The position numbers were made by a program, and so were the translations under genes. 64,000 nucleotides of DNA from JANYJA01 sp038229055. GTDB taxonomy: Bacteria > Acidobacteriota > Terriglobia > Bryobacterales > Bryobacteraceae. Within the stretch, counting starts at the first letter, position 1. Every line of letters begins with the position of its first letter. Positions 55,356 to 63,402 of this stretch are shown piece by piece. The stretch spans positions 1 to 64,000 of the forward strand of contig JBBROU010000005.1 in NCBI GenBank assembly GCA_038229055.1, given 5' to 3'. The notes under the pieces were generated by a model that was given only the letters and a program-made list of their open reading frames with translations, did no database searches and was not told the origin of the DNA.

Positions 55356-56428
55356 TAAAGATCTTCGCGCTTATTTTGCTCCAGCAGCTTCACCACATCG
55401 CCCACCCTTTGCGCCTGATTGCGATCCGCGATCAGCAGCGCATCCGGTGTGTCCACCACGATCAGATCCTTCACGCCCAGCAGCGCCACTAACTTCTTCT
55501 TGCCCGCATCAATGTAATTCCCCGTACTATCCGCCGCAATCAACTCCGACCGTGACACATTCCGATTGGCGTCCCGCGGCAGCAATTCGTAAACCGCGCT
55601 CCAACTGCCAACGTCATTCCAGCCGATCTCATCGCACGCGATCCCGGCGACCTTCGCCGCTTGCTCCAGCACTGCGTAGTCAATTGAAATGTTCTCGCAC
55701 AGCGGAAAGGTCTGCGCCAACTGCGTCGTAAAATTCCGGTTCCCAAACGCGGGCAGCGAAGCCAGCAACGTAGCCGTCTTTGGCAGATGCTGGCGCAAAT
55801 TATCGAGCAGCACGTCGGCGCGCCAAAAGAACATCCCCGCGTTCCAAAAAAATCGCCCTGCGGCAACATACTTCTTCGCCGTTTTCAGATCGGGCTTCTC
55901 GCGAAACTTCCGCACTTCGGAAACTTCCCCGACTTCCGCGCCTTCGGGGAACTCAAGGTATCCGTAACCGGTTTCCGCCCACCGGGGCGCCAGTCCCAAC
56001 ACCGTAACGTGGCCCTTCTGCGCCGCCTGAAATGCTTTGCGCACCAGTTGCAAATAGCGCTTCGGCTTTGCAATCACGTGATCGGATGGAAAAACCCCCA
56101 TCACTGCATCCGGATCGATGGAATGCAGGATATGCGCCGCCAGTCCGATTGCCGGCGCCGTGTTGCGCTGCTGCGGCTCGGCGATAATCTGATTCTTCGG
56201 CACTTCAGGAAGCTGGCGCACGATCTCGTCACGCACGAAATCATTGGTGAGAATCCAGATTCGCTCCGGCGGAATCACGGGTGCCAGACGGTCCACCGTC
56301 GCTTGGATCAGCGAGCGTTCGCCCGCCACATTCAACACCTGTTTGGGATGCCGCCTGCGGCTCTGCGGCCAGAACCGCGTGCCTCGGCCGCCCGCCAGAA
56401 TCAGGCCGTAATACTTCGGATTCGCCAT
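55352..56428 (-). CDS. manC: Mannose-1-phosphate guanylyltransferase
   Basis: 358 residues. The nucleotide-binding signature LILAGGRGTRFWPQSR, then PKQVLNVAGERSLIQATVDR, FPSDHVIAKPKRYLQ and FWNAGMFFWRADVLLDNL, are standard for GDP-mannose pyrophosphorylases. It lacks the C-terminal isomerase domain of bifunctional AlgA/ManC. It makes GDP-mannose from mannose-1-phosphate and GTP for surface polysaccharide. The 3' end overlaps the aminotransferase stop by 4 bp, convergently. Confidence 0.9.
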   Translation of the reverse strand: MANPKYYGLILAGGRGTRFWPQSRRRHPKQVLNVAGERSLIQATVDRLAPVIPPERIWILTNDFVRDEIVRQLPEVPKNQIIAEPQQRNTAPAIGLAAHILHSIDPDAVMGVFPSDHVIAKPKRYLQLVRKAFQAAQKGHVTVLGLAPRWAETGYGYLEFPEGAEVGEVSEVRKFREKPDLKTAKKYVAAGRFFWNAGMFFWRADVLLDNLRQHLPKTATLLASLPAFGNRNFTTQLAQTFPLCENISIDYAVLEQAAKVAGIACDEIGWNDVGSWSAVYELLPRDANRNVSRSELIAADSTGNYIDAGKKKLVALLGVKDLIVVDTPDALLIADRNQAQRVGDVVKLLEQNKREDLY

Positions 56429-56431
56429 TCG

Positions 56432-57238
56432 TTATTGGACCGGGTAGCTGTGAACCAGATTCAACGTTCGCTTCCACCGCGTCTTGGTGAAGAAGTGCTG
56501 CGCCAGGTCGAGAATGTGATCGAGACCGATCGTCGGATTCGATAACTGCTCGGTAGGGGCGTCGTACGACCAATAAATAATCAGCGGTTTACCGATAATG
56601 TTTTCGCGCGGAACAAAGCCCCAGTAGCGGCTGTCGAGTGAAGAATCGCGGTTGTCGCCCATTGCGAAATAGTTATTTGGGGGCACCACCACCTCGCGCA
56701 CGCCGTTCGCACCCGCCGCCACATTGCGGTCCAGCATCTCTTGCGCCGGAGGATACACCTGGCTGTTCGGCTCGCCCGGGAAATTGTCGCGGTACGAATC
56801 CATGTACTCGGTCTTGTGCACCACATACGGTTCGTTCAGCAGCTTGCCGTTCAGATACACCTGCTTGTTTGCCAACCGGATGTGGTCGCCCGGAACACCC
56901 ATGCAACGCTTCACGAAGGTCTGCCGGATATCCACGGGATACCGAAACACGATGATGTCTCCGCGCTTCACATCGCTATACGGAAGAATGTGCTTGCTGA
57001 TCGCACCCGCCGGCGCAAAAGCCAGCTTGTCCACCAGCAAATGGTCGCCCACCAGCAGCGTATCTTCCATCGACCCCGTCGGAATCACGAATGCCTGCAC
57101 CAGTGTCGTGGTCCCGAACAACAGCAGGATGATGGTAACTGTCCATTCGGCAATCACGCCGCGAGATACTTCACTGCGCGCCGGTTTTTGCGGCTTTTCC
57201 GCGGGCTTCTCCGCTACGCTGGTTTTGTCTCGTTCCAC
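56432..57238 (-). CDS. lepB: Signal peptidase I
   Basis: 268 residues. One transmembrane helix (TVTIILLLFGTTTLVQAF) is followed by the catalytic Ser56 in VIPTGSMEDTL, Lys110 in QTFVKRCMGVPGD, and the C-terminal box NNYFAMGDNRDSSLDSRYWG. It has an acidic/proline-rich N-terminal cytoplasmic leader. It cleaves Sec/Tat signal peptides at the outer face of the cytoplasmic membrane. It is encoded 3 bp upstream of manC. Confidence 0.95.
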   Translation of the reverse strand: MERDKTSVAEKPAEKPQKPARSEVSRGVIAEWTVTIILLLFGTTTLVQAFVIPTGSMEDTLLVGDHLLVDKLAFAPAGAISKHILPYSDVKRGDIIVFRYPVDIRQTFVKRCMGVPGDHIRLANKQVYLNGKLLNEPYVVHKTEYMDSYRDNFPGEPNSQVYPPAQEMLDRNVAAGANGVREVVVPPNNYFAMGDNRDSSLDSRYWGFVPRENIIGKPLIIYWSYDAPTEQLSNPTIGLDHILDLAQHFFTKTRWKRTLNLVHSYPVQ

Positions 57239-57292
57239 AGTATCCCATTGTATCGGAAAGCTTGATATGCTGATATCTCTTCTTCAGTAAGC

Positions 57293-57694
57293 ATGATCAG
57301 CTCCGCGTCCGCTTTACCTCAGCAGCAGCACAAACCCTTCACCCGTCTGCAGTCAATCGCGCTGGTGTTTATCTGCACTATTCTCGGCGCGGTCGCGCAG
57401 ATACTGATGAAGACGGGCTCGGCGCAGGTACCGCGTTTCGACGTTATCCTCATCCTGAGCAATCTGCCGTCACTGGCAGGATACGCGCTCTACGGCTTGA
57501 ATACTCTGTTGTTGATGCTGGCCTTGCGCGACGGCGAGCTGTCTCTTCTGTATCCGGTGATCGCTCTCACTTATGTCTGGGTGACGATGTTGTCGGTTTA
57601 CTTCTTCCATGAAGTGATGAATCCCTGGAAGATCTGCGGGATCGCGGTGATCATGGCCGGCGTCACCGTGCTCGGCCGGGCCGGAACCAAGTGA
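57293..57694 (+). CDS. Small DMT/EamA-family transporter half (ArnE/F-like, first)
   Basis: 133 residues with four membrane helices (LVFICTILGAVAQILMKTG, ALYGLNTLLLMLALRDGEL, LYPVIALTYVWVTMLSVYFF and IAVIMAGVTVLGRAGT). It resembles EmrE/SMR and ArnE proteins. The second half is encoded just downstream with a GTGA overlap, as for heterodimeric small transporters. In ArnE/ArnF the pair flips an undecaprenyl-linked sugar across the membrane, and the ArnT-like transferase at 60910 would be a fitting partner. Confidence 0.75.
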   Translation: MISSASALPQQQHKPFTRLQSIALVFICTILGAVAQILMKTGSAQVPRFDVILILSNLPSLAGYALYGLNTLLLMLALRDGELSLLYPVIALTYVWVTMLSVYFFHEVMNPWKICGIAVIMAGVTVLGRAGTK

Positions 57695-58041
57695 GAACTC
57701 CCGTCAGCTCCATGCTGCTGGTTCTTATGGCGTCGTTCATCGGATCGTTCGGAGCGGTTTTCCTGAAACTCGGCGCCGAACGGCTCCGCTACGGGCTCAG
57801 GCACATCGTCAGTTGGCAGGCGTTTACCGGAGTGGTGCTCTTCCTCATCTCGTCCGGGTTCTTTTATAAAGGCATCAAGATCGGCGAGCTTTCCGTCCTC
57901 TATCCCATGCTCTCGCTCGGCTATGTGTGGACGCTGCTGTGGTCGCGCCTTTTCTTCCGGGAACCCGTCACCGCGCCGAAGTTCTTGGCCCTCGGCCTGA
58001 TCCTCAGCGGAATCGTCCTCATCAATCTAGGGGCGCGTTAA
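57691..58041 (+). CDS. Small DMT/EamA-family transporter half (ArnE/F-like, second)
   Basis: 116 residues from a GTG. Four helices, with FIGSFGAVFLKLGAERLRY, SSGFFYKGIKIGELSVLYP and LGYVWTLLWSRLFFREPV. The two halves are similar to each other in the second and third helices. It is predicted to form an antiparallel heterodimer with the upstream protein. The 3' end overlaps, convergently, the extended DedA-rhodanese frame by 20 bp. Confidence 0.75.
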   Translation: MRTPVSSMLLVLMASFIGSFGAVFLKLGAERLRYGLRHIVSWQAFTGVVLFLISSGFFYKGIKIGELSVLYPMLSLGYVWTLLWSRLFFREPVTAPKFLALGLILSGIVLINLGAR

Positions 58042-58984
58042 CCGTCGTGTTCATCAGCGGCTCCACCGGAAAGCCCTTGGCGCGCCACGCCTCGTAGCCC
58101 CCGGCCAGAGGGCGCACCCGTCTTACTCCGCGTTTTCTAAGTTGCAGCGCCGCACGGGCGCTGGAGGCTTCGTTCGGTCAAGTGCAGTAAAGCACCACAT
58201 CGCGATCCCGCGGAATCTCCTCGTGCCGCGCTTCTAAATCTTCGAAATTGAAGTGCAGCGCGCCGGGAATTTTGTCCGCTCCGTCCTCCCACTCCAACGA
58301 ATTTCGCAAATCGACAACAGCGATTTTCTCGCCATTCTGAATCATCTGATCGAGTTCCTCGGGCGTGATACGCGCAATTCGCAACTCACGATAGAAGCGC
58401 CGGCGCTCGAAGTATTTCCAAGCGATGTATCCGGCCAGCAGCACCCCGATTACAACCATTAGCCACGTGCCCATCCCGAGCGCCGCCTGCGCGAGTTGCT
58501 CTAACTGCTCGCGGAAAATAAAGCCCAGTAAGCTATATCCGCCCGCCCAGATCAATGCCCCCAAGCCATCGAAAACGGTGAACCGCCACAGCTTCATATG
58601 GAACATTCCGGCCAGCGGCGGCGCGGCTGTGCTCAATCCTGGAACAAATTTGGAAAATAATAACGATCTCGCGCCATACTTCACGAAGACGTTTTCAGTG
58701 CGCCGGACACACGAATCGGGCTCGAGCGAAATCCGGCAGAGCAGATGCAGAATCGCCGATCCACGGCGGCGGCCCAGCCAATACCAAAAGAGGTCGCTGA
58801 CCAGCGAAGCCACCAGCGCCAGCAGGAGCGCTGGAGCGTAATACATCTTCCCCATTCCCGATAGGGCGCCCATTGCCAGGAGCACCGGCAGTGCCGGGAT
58901 CGGCAGTCCAATCTGCTCCGCGAATACGGACACAAATAAAATGCTGTATCCGTGCCGTAAAACAAATTCGAGTGTCTCTTTCAT
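58022..58984 (-). CDS. DedA-type membrane protein fused to rhodanese, candidate selenoprotein
   Basis: Residues 1-190 form a DedA/SNARE-associated domain (VFAEQIGLPIPALPVLLAMG, FSKFVPGLSTAAPPLAGM). Residues about 205-320 form a rhodanese domain (AVVDLRNSLEWEDGADKIPG). The frame meets TGA at 58180-58178 directly after VVLYCT, then continues PNEASSARAALQLRKRG and RVRPLAGGYEAWRAKGFPV to a TGA at 58022. Related DedA-rhodanese fusions have YCxCPNE at this spot, so the TGA replaces the second Cys (position 269). The downstream half is intact. A hairpin lies at 58145-58163. If TGA is read as selenocysteine the product has 320 residues; otherwise it ends after 268 without half the rhodanese domain. 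Confidence 0.8.
58145..58163 (-). promoter_or_regulatory. Possible bacterial SECIS hairpin
   Basis: On the minus strand CAGCGCC pairs perfectly with GGCGCTG around the loop CGTGC, starting 15 nt after the TGA. The loop begins 22 nt after the TGA and has G in its first two bases. This geometry matches published bSECIS rules (loop 16-37 nt from the codon, G near the loop start). A GC-rich coding region can form such a stem by chance. Confidence 0.5.
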
Positions 58985-59098
58985 ACCGACGATTTGTAAT
59001 CAACTTTGCAATGATTCGGAATCTCGCGTTATGCTCACGACATCCAACTCCGTGCTAGGGTAACGGCTCGCTTGGGGAAGAGCAGTTTGGGGATACTG

Positions 59099-61021
59099 AT
59101 GTGCGGAATCGCCGGATTTATTCATAATAGCCGGGCTGTCGACCGAAATGTGATCGAGCGGGTAACCGCATCGCTCTTCCACCGGGGCCCCGATCAGCAG
59201 AATGTTTTCGTCTCGCCCGAGGTGTGCCTGGGCGCCGTTCGTCTCAAGGTTGTCGACCCCAGCGGAGGCGATCAGCCGTTCATGAGCGCCGATCGACAGA
59301 CGGTTGTGGTATTCAACGGGGAGATCTATAACCACCATGAGTTGCGACGTGAACTGCAGGCCCGAGGGCGGGAATTTCGTTCTCAGTGCGATACGGAAGT
59401 TCTGCTGCACGCCTTTGGTGAATGGGGCACCGGCTGCTTTGCGCGTCTGCGCGGCATGTTTGCGTGCGCCATCTGGTCGGAGCGCGATAAGAGGCTGGTA
59501 CTGGCGCGCGATCGCATGGGTATCAAGCCGCTCTACGTTTGCCGCCGCGGCCGTGAGCTCTACTTCGGCTCGGAACTGAAAGCCATCCTCGAGCACCCGC
59601 ACATTCCGCGTGTGCTCGATACCGATGCGCTGCAGGATTTCCTCTCCATGAACTACGTGCCAGGCCCGCGCACGCTCATCCGAGGGATCGAAAAGCTTCC
59701 ACCTGCGCATTTTCTGGCTTACCATCAAGGCCTCGTCTCCGTTGAGCCGTACTGGCAGCTCGATTCAAGCGTGCGACCGATTTCCGCCGCGGATGCCGAG
59801 CGGGAACTGGACCACTTGCTGCGTTCCTCTGTCCGCGAGCACCTGGCCGCCGATGTGCCGCTCGGCATCTGGGCCAGTGGCGGCCTCGATTCTTCCGCCA
59901 TCCTGCACTATGCCGCCGAGTTATCCCCTTCGCGGCTGAAGACTTTTTCCGTCGCTTTTACCGCGGGCTGCTGCGACGAGCGCCGCTACTTTCGCGAGAT
60001 TGCGCGCACCTACAGCACCGAGCATCATGAACTCGAACTCGGCCCTACGGCCGATCTGGCGGCTACCGTCGAGGACTTCGCGTACTTTTCCGACGAGCCC
60101 GGAGCCGATGCCGGTGCGCTCCCCGTCTGGCACCTGGCGAAGCTGAGCGCCAGTCACGTCATCGTGGCCCTCTCCGGCGATGGCGGCGATGAGCTTTTTG
60201 GAGGTTACGCCACTTACCGCGCCGACCAGATTTCGCGAGCCTTGCGCATGGTCCCCCGCATTTTCCGTCGCGGAGCGCTGCGCAGCGCTCACCGTTGCTG
60301 GCCGGTCTCCAACCGCAAGATCGGCTTTGAATACAAGTTTAAGCGGCTGCTCGAAGGGTCGCTGCTCCCGCCTGACGAAGCCCATCTGTTCTGGAATGGC
60401 GCATTCTCCAAGGCGCAGCGCACGCTCCTTACCGGGTCCTGCGGGCCGGACCCCGACCGTCTGTTCAACTCCGTTCCCGGTCCCAAGGAAATCGGCCGCC
60501 TGAATCGGTACATGCTGCTCGATCAGCAATATTATTTGCCCGATAATATTCTCTATAAGGTGGATCGCATGAGCATGGCGCACGCGCTCGAAGTGCGGCC
60601 GCCGCTTCTGGACCACCGCATCGTGGAGTTTGCGGCCAGCCTTCCGCAGAATCTTAAGATCCGCGGTTTCACGCAAAAATATCTGTTGAAACGCGTCATG
60701 CGCGACCGCCTCCCGGCCTCGGTTCTCGGGCGGTCAAAAGCGGGTTTCGACATACCCGCGCATGACTGGTTCCGCGGCGTCCTGCGGCCGCTGCTGCTGG
60801 ATACCCTAACGGAAAGTGCCGTCGAGAATACTGGGTTGTTTAACTTTGGTGCAACCGAAACTCTAATCCGTGATCATATGGAGAGACGGATTAATGTCGG
60901 ATTTCATCTATGGGGTCTATTGACTCTTTTCCTTTGGCTGAAGCGGTGGAACATCGAGGTGGCTCAGCCGGAGCAGATCAAGCGGACCGCCTCCTCTTCC
61001 GTTTTCGCCACTATCAGCTAG
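59099..61021 (+). CDS. asnB: Glutamine-hydrolysing asparagine synthase
   Basis: 640 residues from the ATG at 59099, which yields the mandatory N-terminal Cys (MCGIAGFIHN). The class II amidotransferase domain includes FHRGPDQQNV and FNGEIYNHHELRREL. The ATP pyrophosphatase domain has the SGGLDSSAILHYA loop (about residue 260) and ALSGDGGDELFGGYATYR. It converts aspartate and glutamine to asparagine, but AsnB-like enzymes in surface glycan clusters often amidate other substrates. Here it is followed by a PMT-type glycosyltransferase with a 112-bp overlap. An upstream in-frame start at 59072 is unlikely since Cys2 must be exposed. Confidence 0.92.
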   Translation: MCGIAGFIHNSRAVDRNVIERVTASLFHRGPDQQNVFVSPEVCLGAVRLKVVDPSGGDQPFMSADRQTVVVFNGEIYNHHELRRELQARGREFRSQCDTEVLLHAFGEWGTGCFARLRGMFACAIWSERDKRLVLARDRMGIKPLYVCRRGRELYFGSELKAILEHPHIPRVLDTDALQDFLSMNYVPGPRTLIRGIEKLPPAHFLAYHQGLVSVEPYWQLDSSVRPISAADAERELDHLLRSSVREHLAADVPLGIWASGGLDSSAILHYAAELSPSRLKTFSVAFTAGCCDERRYFREIARTYSTEHHELELGPTADLAATVEDFAYFSDEPGADAGALPVWHLAKLSASHVIVALSGDGGDELFGGYATYRADQISRALRMVPRIFRRGALRSAHRCWPVSNRKIGFEYKFKRLLEGSLLPPDEAHLFWNGAFSKAQRTLLTGSCGPDPDRLFNSVPGPKEIGRLNRYMLLDQQYYLPDNILYKVDRMSMAHALEVRPPLLDHRIVEFAASLPQNLKIRGFTQKYLLKRVMRDRLPASVLGRSKAGFDIPAHDWFRGVLRPLLLDTLTESAVENTGLFNFGATETLIRDHMERRINVGFHLWGLLTLFLWLKRWNIEVAQPEQIKRTASSSVFATIS

Positions 61022-62757
61022 TTGTTATTCTCTTCGCCGCCGCCATTTTTCTCACCTCCATCATCAGCCCTCCGTCCCTGATGGATGATGTGGACGGCGT
61101 ACAAGCTCAGATCGCACGTACCATGCTGCAATCCGGCGACTGGGTTACGGCGCGTCTCGACGGCATCGTCTATCTCGAAAAGTCACCCCTGAAATACTGG
61201 CTGATCGCAATCTGTTTCCAGATCTTCGGCGTGCACGATTGGGCCGCGCGCATTCCCATTTCCCTATCCGCAATTCTTCTCGCGTGGGTCACTTCCCGAT
61301 TCGCCGCGTGGGCCATGGGGGTGCGCGCCGGACTCTATGCCGGCCTAAGCTTGGCCACTTGCGTCGGGTTGTTCCTGTTTACCCGCGTGCTCATCCCCGA
61401 TGTCGTGCTGACCTTGACCATCACTGTGGCCATGTGGTCGTTTCTGCGCGCGCTCGATTCCGATGAAGTCCGCCCTCGCGCCTGGGCGCTTCTGGCATGG
61501 GCCAGCGTCGGAACGGGACTGCTGTTGAAGGGCCTGATCGCAGCCGTGTTCCCCTTCGCCGCCGCGGGAATCTTCCTGGCTATCTCGCATCAGTTATTCG
61601 ATCGAACGACATGGCGCAGACTCCATCCGTTTACCGGAATCCTGCTGCTGCTTGCGATCGCGGCGCCGTGGCACATCCTAGCGACTCTGCGGAATCCACC
61701 TTATCTCGACTTCACGATGCACAGCGAAGCCGGCTCGTATCGCGGATTTTTCTGGTTCTATTTCCTGAATGAGCATGTGCTGCGGTTCCTGAACCTGCGC
61801 TACCCGCGCGACTACAACACCGTTCCGCGTGCCTATTTTTGGCTATTCCATCTGCTCTGGCTGTTTCCCTGGAGTGTGTACCTTCCCGTCGTCGTTAAAT
61901 TGAAATTCCGCGCACCCGGCCGCGCCTCCCGCACGCGTCTGCTCGCTTTGTGCTGGATCGGATTCATCCTGGTCTTCTTCACTTTCTCAACCACCCAGGA
62001 ATACTATTCGCTTCCCGGCTATCCGGCGCTGGCGATCTTAATGGGAGCTGCGATCGCCAGCGGCCATCCGTGGTTGAAAACGGGCACGCGCGTCGCGGCC
62101 GCCGTCGCGACGCTCGCTTGCTCGATTATTTTTTTCCTTCTGTTCAACGTCCGCGGCTTACCGGCTCCCGGCGACATCGCCAGCGCGCTGACTCAGAACC
62201 CGGATATTTACACGCTCTCGCTCGGGCATCTCGCCGACCTGACCTTCAGCGCTTTCGCGTATCTCAAAACTCCCCTGGCGCTGGCCGGATTCGCGACCTT
62301 CGTCGGTGCCGTCGGCGCATGGTTCCTACAGGTGCGCCGCGCCGTTCTGGCCTTGGCCGTCATGATGGTGCTGTTCTTCCTCGCCGCCCGACAGGCGCTC
62401 GTGGCCTTCGATCCGTACCTGGGATCCCGGCCGCTCGCCGAATCGCTCAAAACTCAGCCGCCCGGACAGTTGATTGTGGACGACCAATACTATGCGTTCT
62501 CGTCGGTGTTCTTCTACGCCAACCGCACGGCGTTACTGCTCAATGGCCGTGTAAATAATATCGAATACGGCTCGTACGCCCCCGGCGCGCCCAATGTATT
62601 CATCGGCGATAAAGACTTCGCGCGCCGCTGGCTTACGACCGACCGCTACTATCTGGTTGCCGCCTCGCCCGCCCTCCCGCGCCTCCGCGCGTTAGTGGGC
62701 GCAGATCGGCTGCACGTAGTAAAAGCGTCCGGCGGAAAGTTTCTGTTTACCAATTGA
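60910..62757 (+). CDS. PMT/ArnT-type glycosyltransferase (GT39-like family)
   Basis: 615 residues, about 12 helices. The first helix is followed by MDDVDGVQAQIARTMLQSGD, the Asp-Asp catalytic loop, and YLEKSPLKYWLIA, the standard ArnT/PMT signature. A large soluble C-terminal part ends ALVGADRLHVVKASGGKFLF. It would transfer a sugar from a polyprenyl phosphate donor to a lipid or protein outside the membrane. The first helix begins about where asnB ends, so the 112-bp overlap is real within the limits of start choice. The ArnE/F-like pair could supply its flipped donor. Confidence 0.85.
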   Translation: MGSIDSFPLAEAVEHRGGSAGADQADRLLFRFRHYQLVVILFAAAIFLTSIISPPSLMDDVDGVQAQIARTMLQSGDWVTARLDGIVYLEKSPLKYWLIAICFQIFGVHDWAARIPISLSAILLAWVTSRFAAWAMGVRAGLYAGLSLATCVGLFLFTRVLIPDVVLTLTITVAMWSFLRALDSDEVRPRAWALLAWASVGTGLLLKGLIAAVFPFAAAGIFLAISHQLFDRTTWRRLHPFTGILLLLAIAAPWHILATLRNPPYLDFTMHSEAGSYRGFFWFYFLNEHVLRFLNLRYPRDYNTVPRAYFWLFHLLWLFPWSVYLPVVVKLKFRAPGRASRTRLLALCWIGFILVFFTFSTTQEYYSLPGYPALAILMGAAIASGHPWLKTGTRVAAAVATLACSIIFFLLFNVRGLPAPGDIASALTQNPDIYTLSLGHLADLTFSAFAYLKTPLALAGFATFVGAVGAWFLQVRRAVLALAVMMVLFFLAARQALVAFDPYLGSRPLAESLKTQPPGQLIVDDQYYAFSSVFFYANRTALLLNGRVNNIEYGSYAPGAPNVFIGDKDFARRWLTTDRYYLVAASPALPRLRALVGADRLHVVKASGGKFLFTN

Positions 62758-62886
62758 GGATTTTGGCCGAGTCTAGAATCGTTCTTCGCAATCGCTGAAC
62801 GAGTCCCGCGGCTGACAGCGCTCGTGGGCGCAGGCCGGTTGCGTGTCGTGAAAGCATCCAGTGGGAAGTTTCTGTTCACGAATTGA
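62758..62886 (+). pseudogene. Tail-end remnant of a second ArnT-like glycosyltransferase
   Basis: In the same frame as the preceding gene, directly after its TGA, translation gives PSLESFFAIAERVPRLTALV, then GAGRLRVVKASSGKFLFTN and a stop. The last 27 residues match the end of the upstream protein at 22 positions. So the 3' end was duplicated in tandem and the rest lost. It has no start of its own. Confidence 0.75.
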
Positions 62887-62912
62887 ACATTTGGGCCAAT
62901 AGCGGCCGACGG

Positions 62913-63146
62913 TCATGTTTTGCCAGGAAGAGAACGCATACGAATTCGCTCTCGCGTGACAACGGTGAAATAGCCGCTCCAAATCGAGCGTGAGGAGAAC
63001 GCGATTCGACGCTGCACAAAGCTGGAGAACTTGATCATCCGACGCACCAGCGTCGCCGTCGCCAACCCAGGTCACATCGAATCCGGCGTCTCGCAGACGC
63101 GCCACCGCGCGAACAGGGGAGTTCTCGTCCGTGCGATGAACTTCAC
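62913..63146 (-). pseudogene. Broken DUF5615/PIN-like toxin gene
   Basis: A GTG overlaps the stop of the antitoxin frame (63146). After KFIA a frameshift moves the reading to DENSPVRAVARLRDAGFDVT, then DDQVLQLCAASNRVLLTLDL, the PIN-like core of DUF5615. A further shift leads to YFTVVTRERIRMRSLPGK and a TGA at 62913. A shortened core and two shifts make it non-functional. Intact members are putative RNases of toxin-antitoxin pairs. Confidence 0.7.
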
Positions 63147-63376
63147 GCGATCTTCAAGGGGAAAACTTTTTCCGAATGGAGCAAGTCACTCGCGTACCCA
63201 AGGCACGCCCGGATGCCGTTCTGCGTCAGGTGTGGATAGCTATCGAGAATCTGTTGTTCACTCTAGCCGGCGGCCAACAAATCAACGATCAATTCCACCG
63301 AGATACGCGTGCCCTTGATTACAGGCTTCCCAACCAGTACCTCAAGGTCAATTGAAATTTGTTCTTGCCACGTCAT
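63143..63376 (-). pseudogene. DUF433 antitoxin gene with an in-frame stop
   Basis: From the ATG at 63376 the sequence reads TWQEQISIDLEVLVGKPVIK, GTRISVELIVDLLAAG, then TAG, then SEQQILDSYPHLTQNGIRAC and LGYASDLLHSEK. DUF433 proteins carry a Trp at the TAG position, so this is a TGG-to-TAG nonsense change. The gene overlaps the broken toxin by GTGA. The pair is a dead remnant of a toxin-antitoxin module. Confidence 0.8.
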
Positions 63377-63402
63377 CGCGTCAGCCGATCGACCAATTAT
63401 AA

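Noticed and set aside
59921..60676. 251-residue minus-strand open frame within asnB
   Set aside because: Antisense shadow in GC-rich coding DNA.
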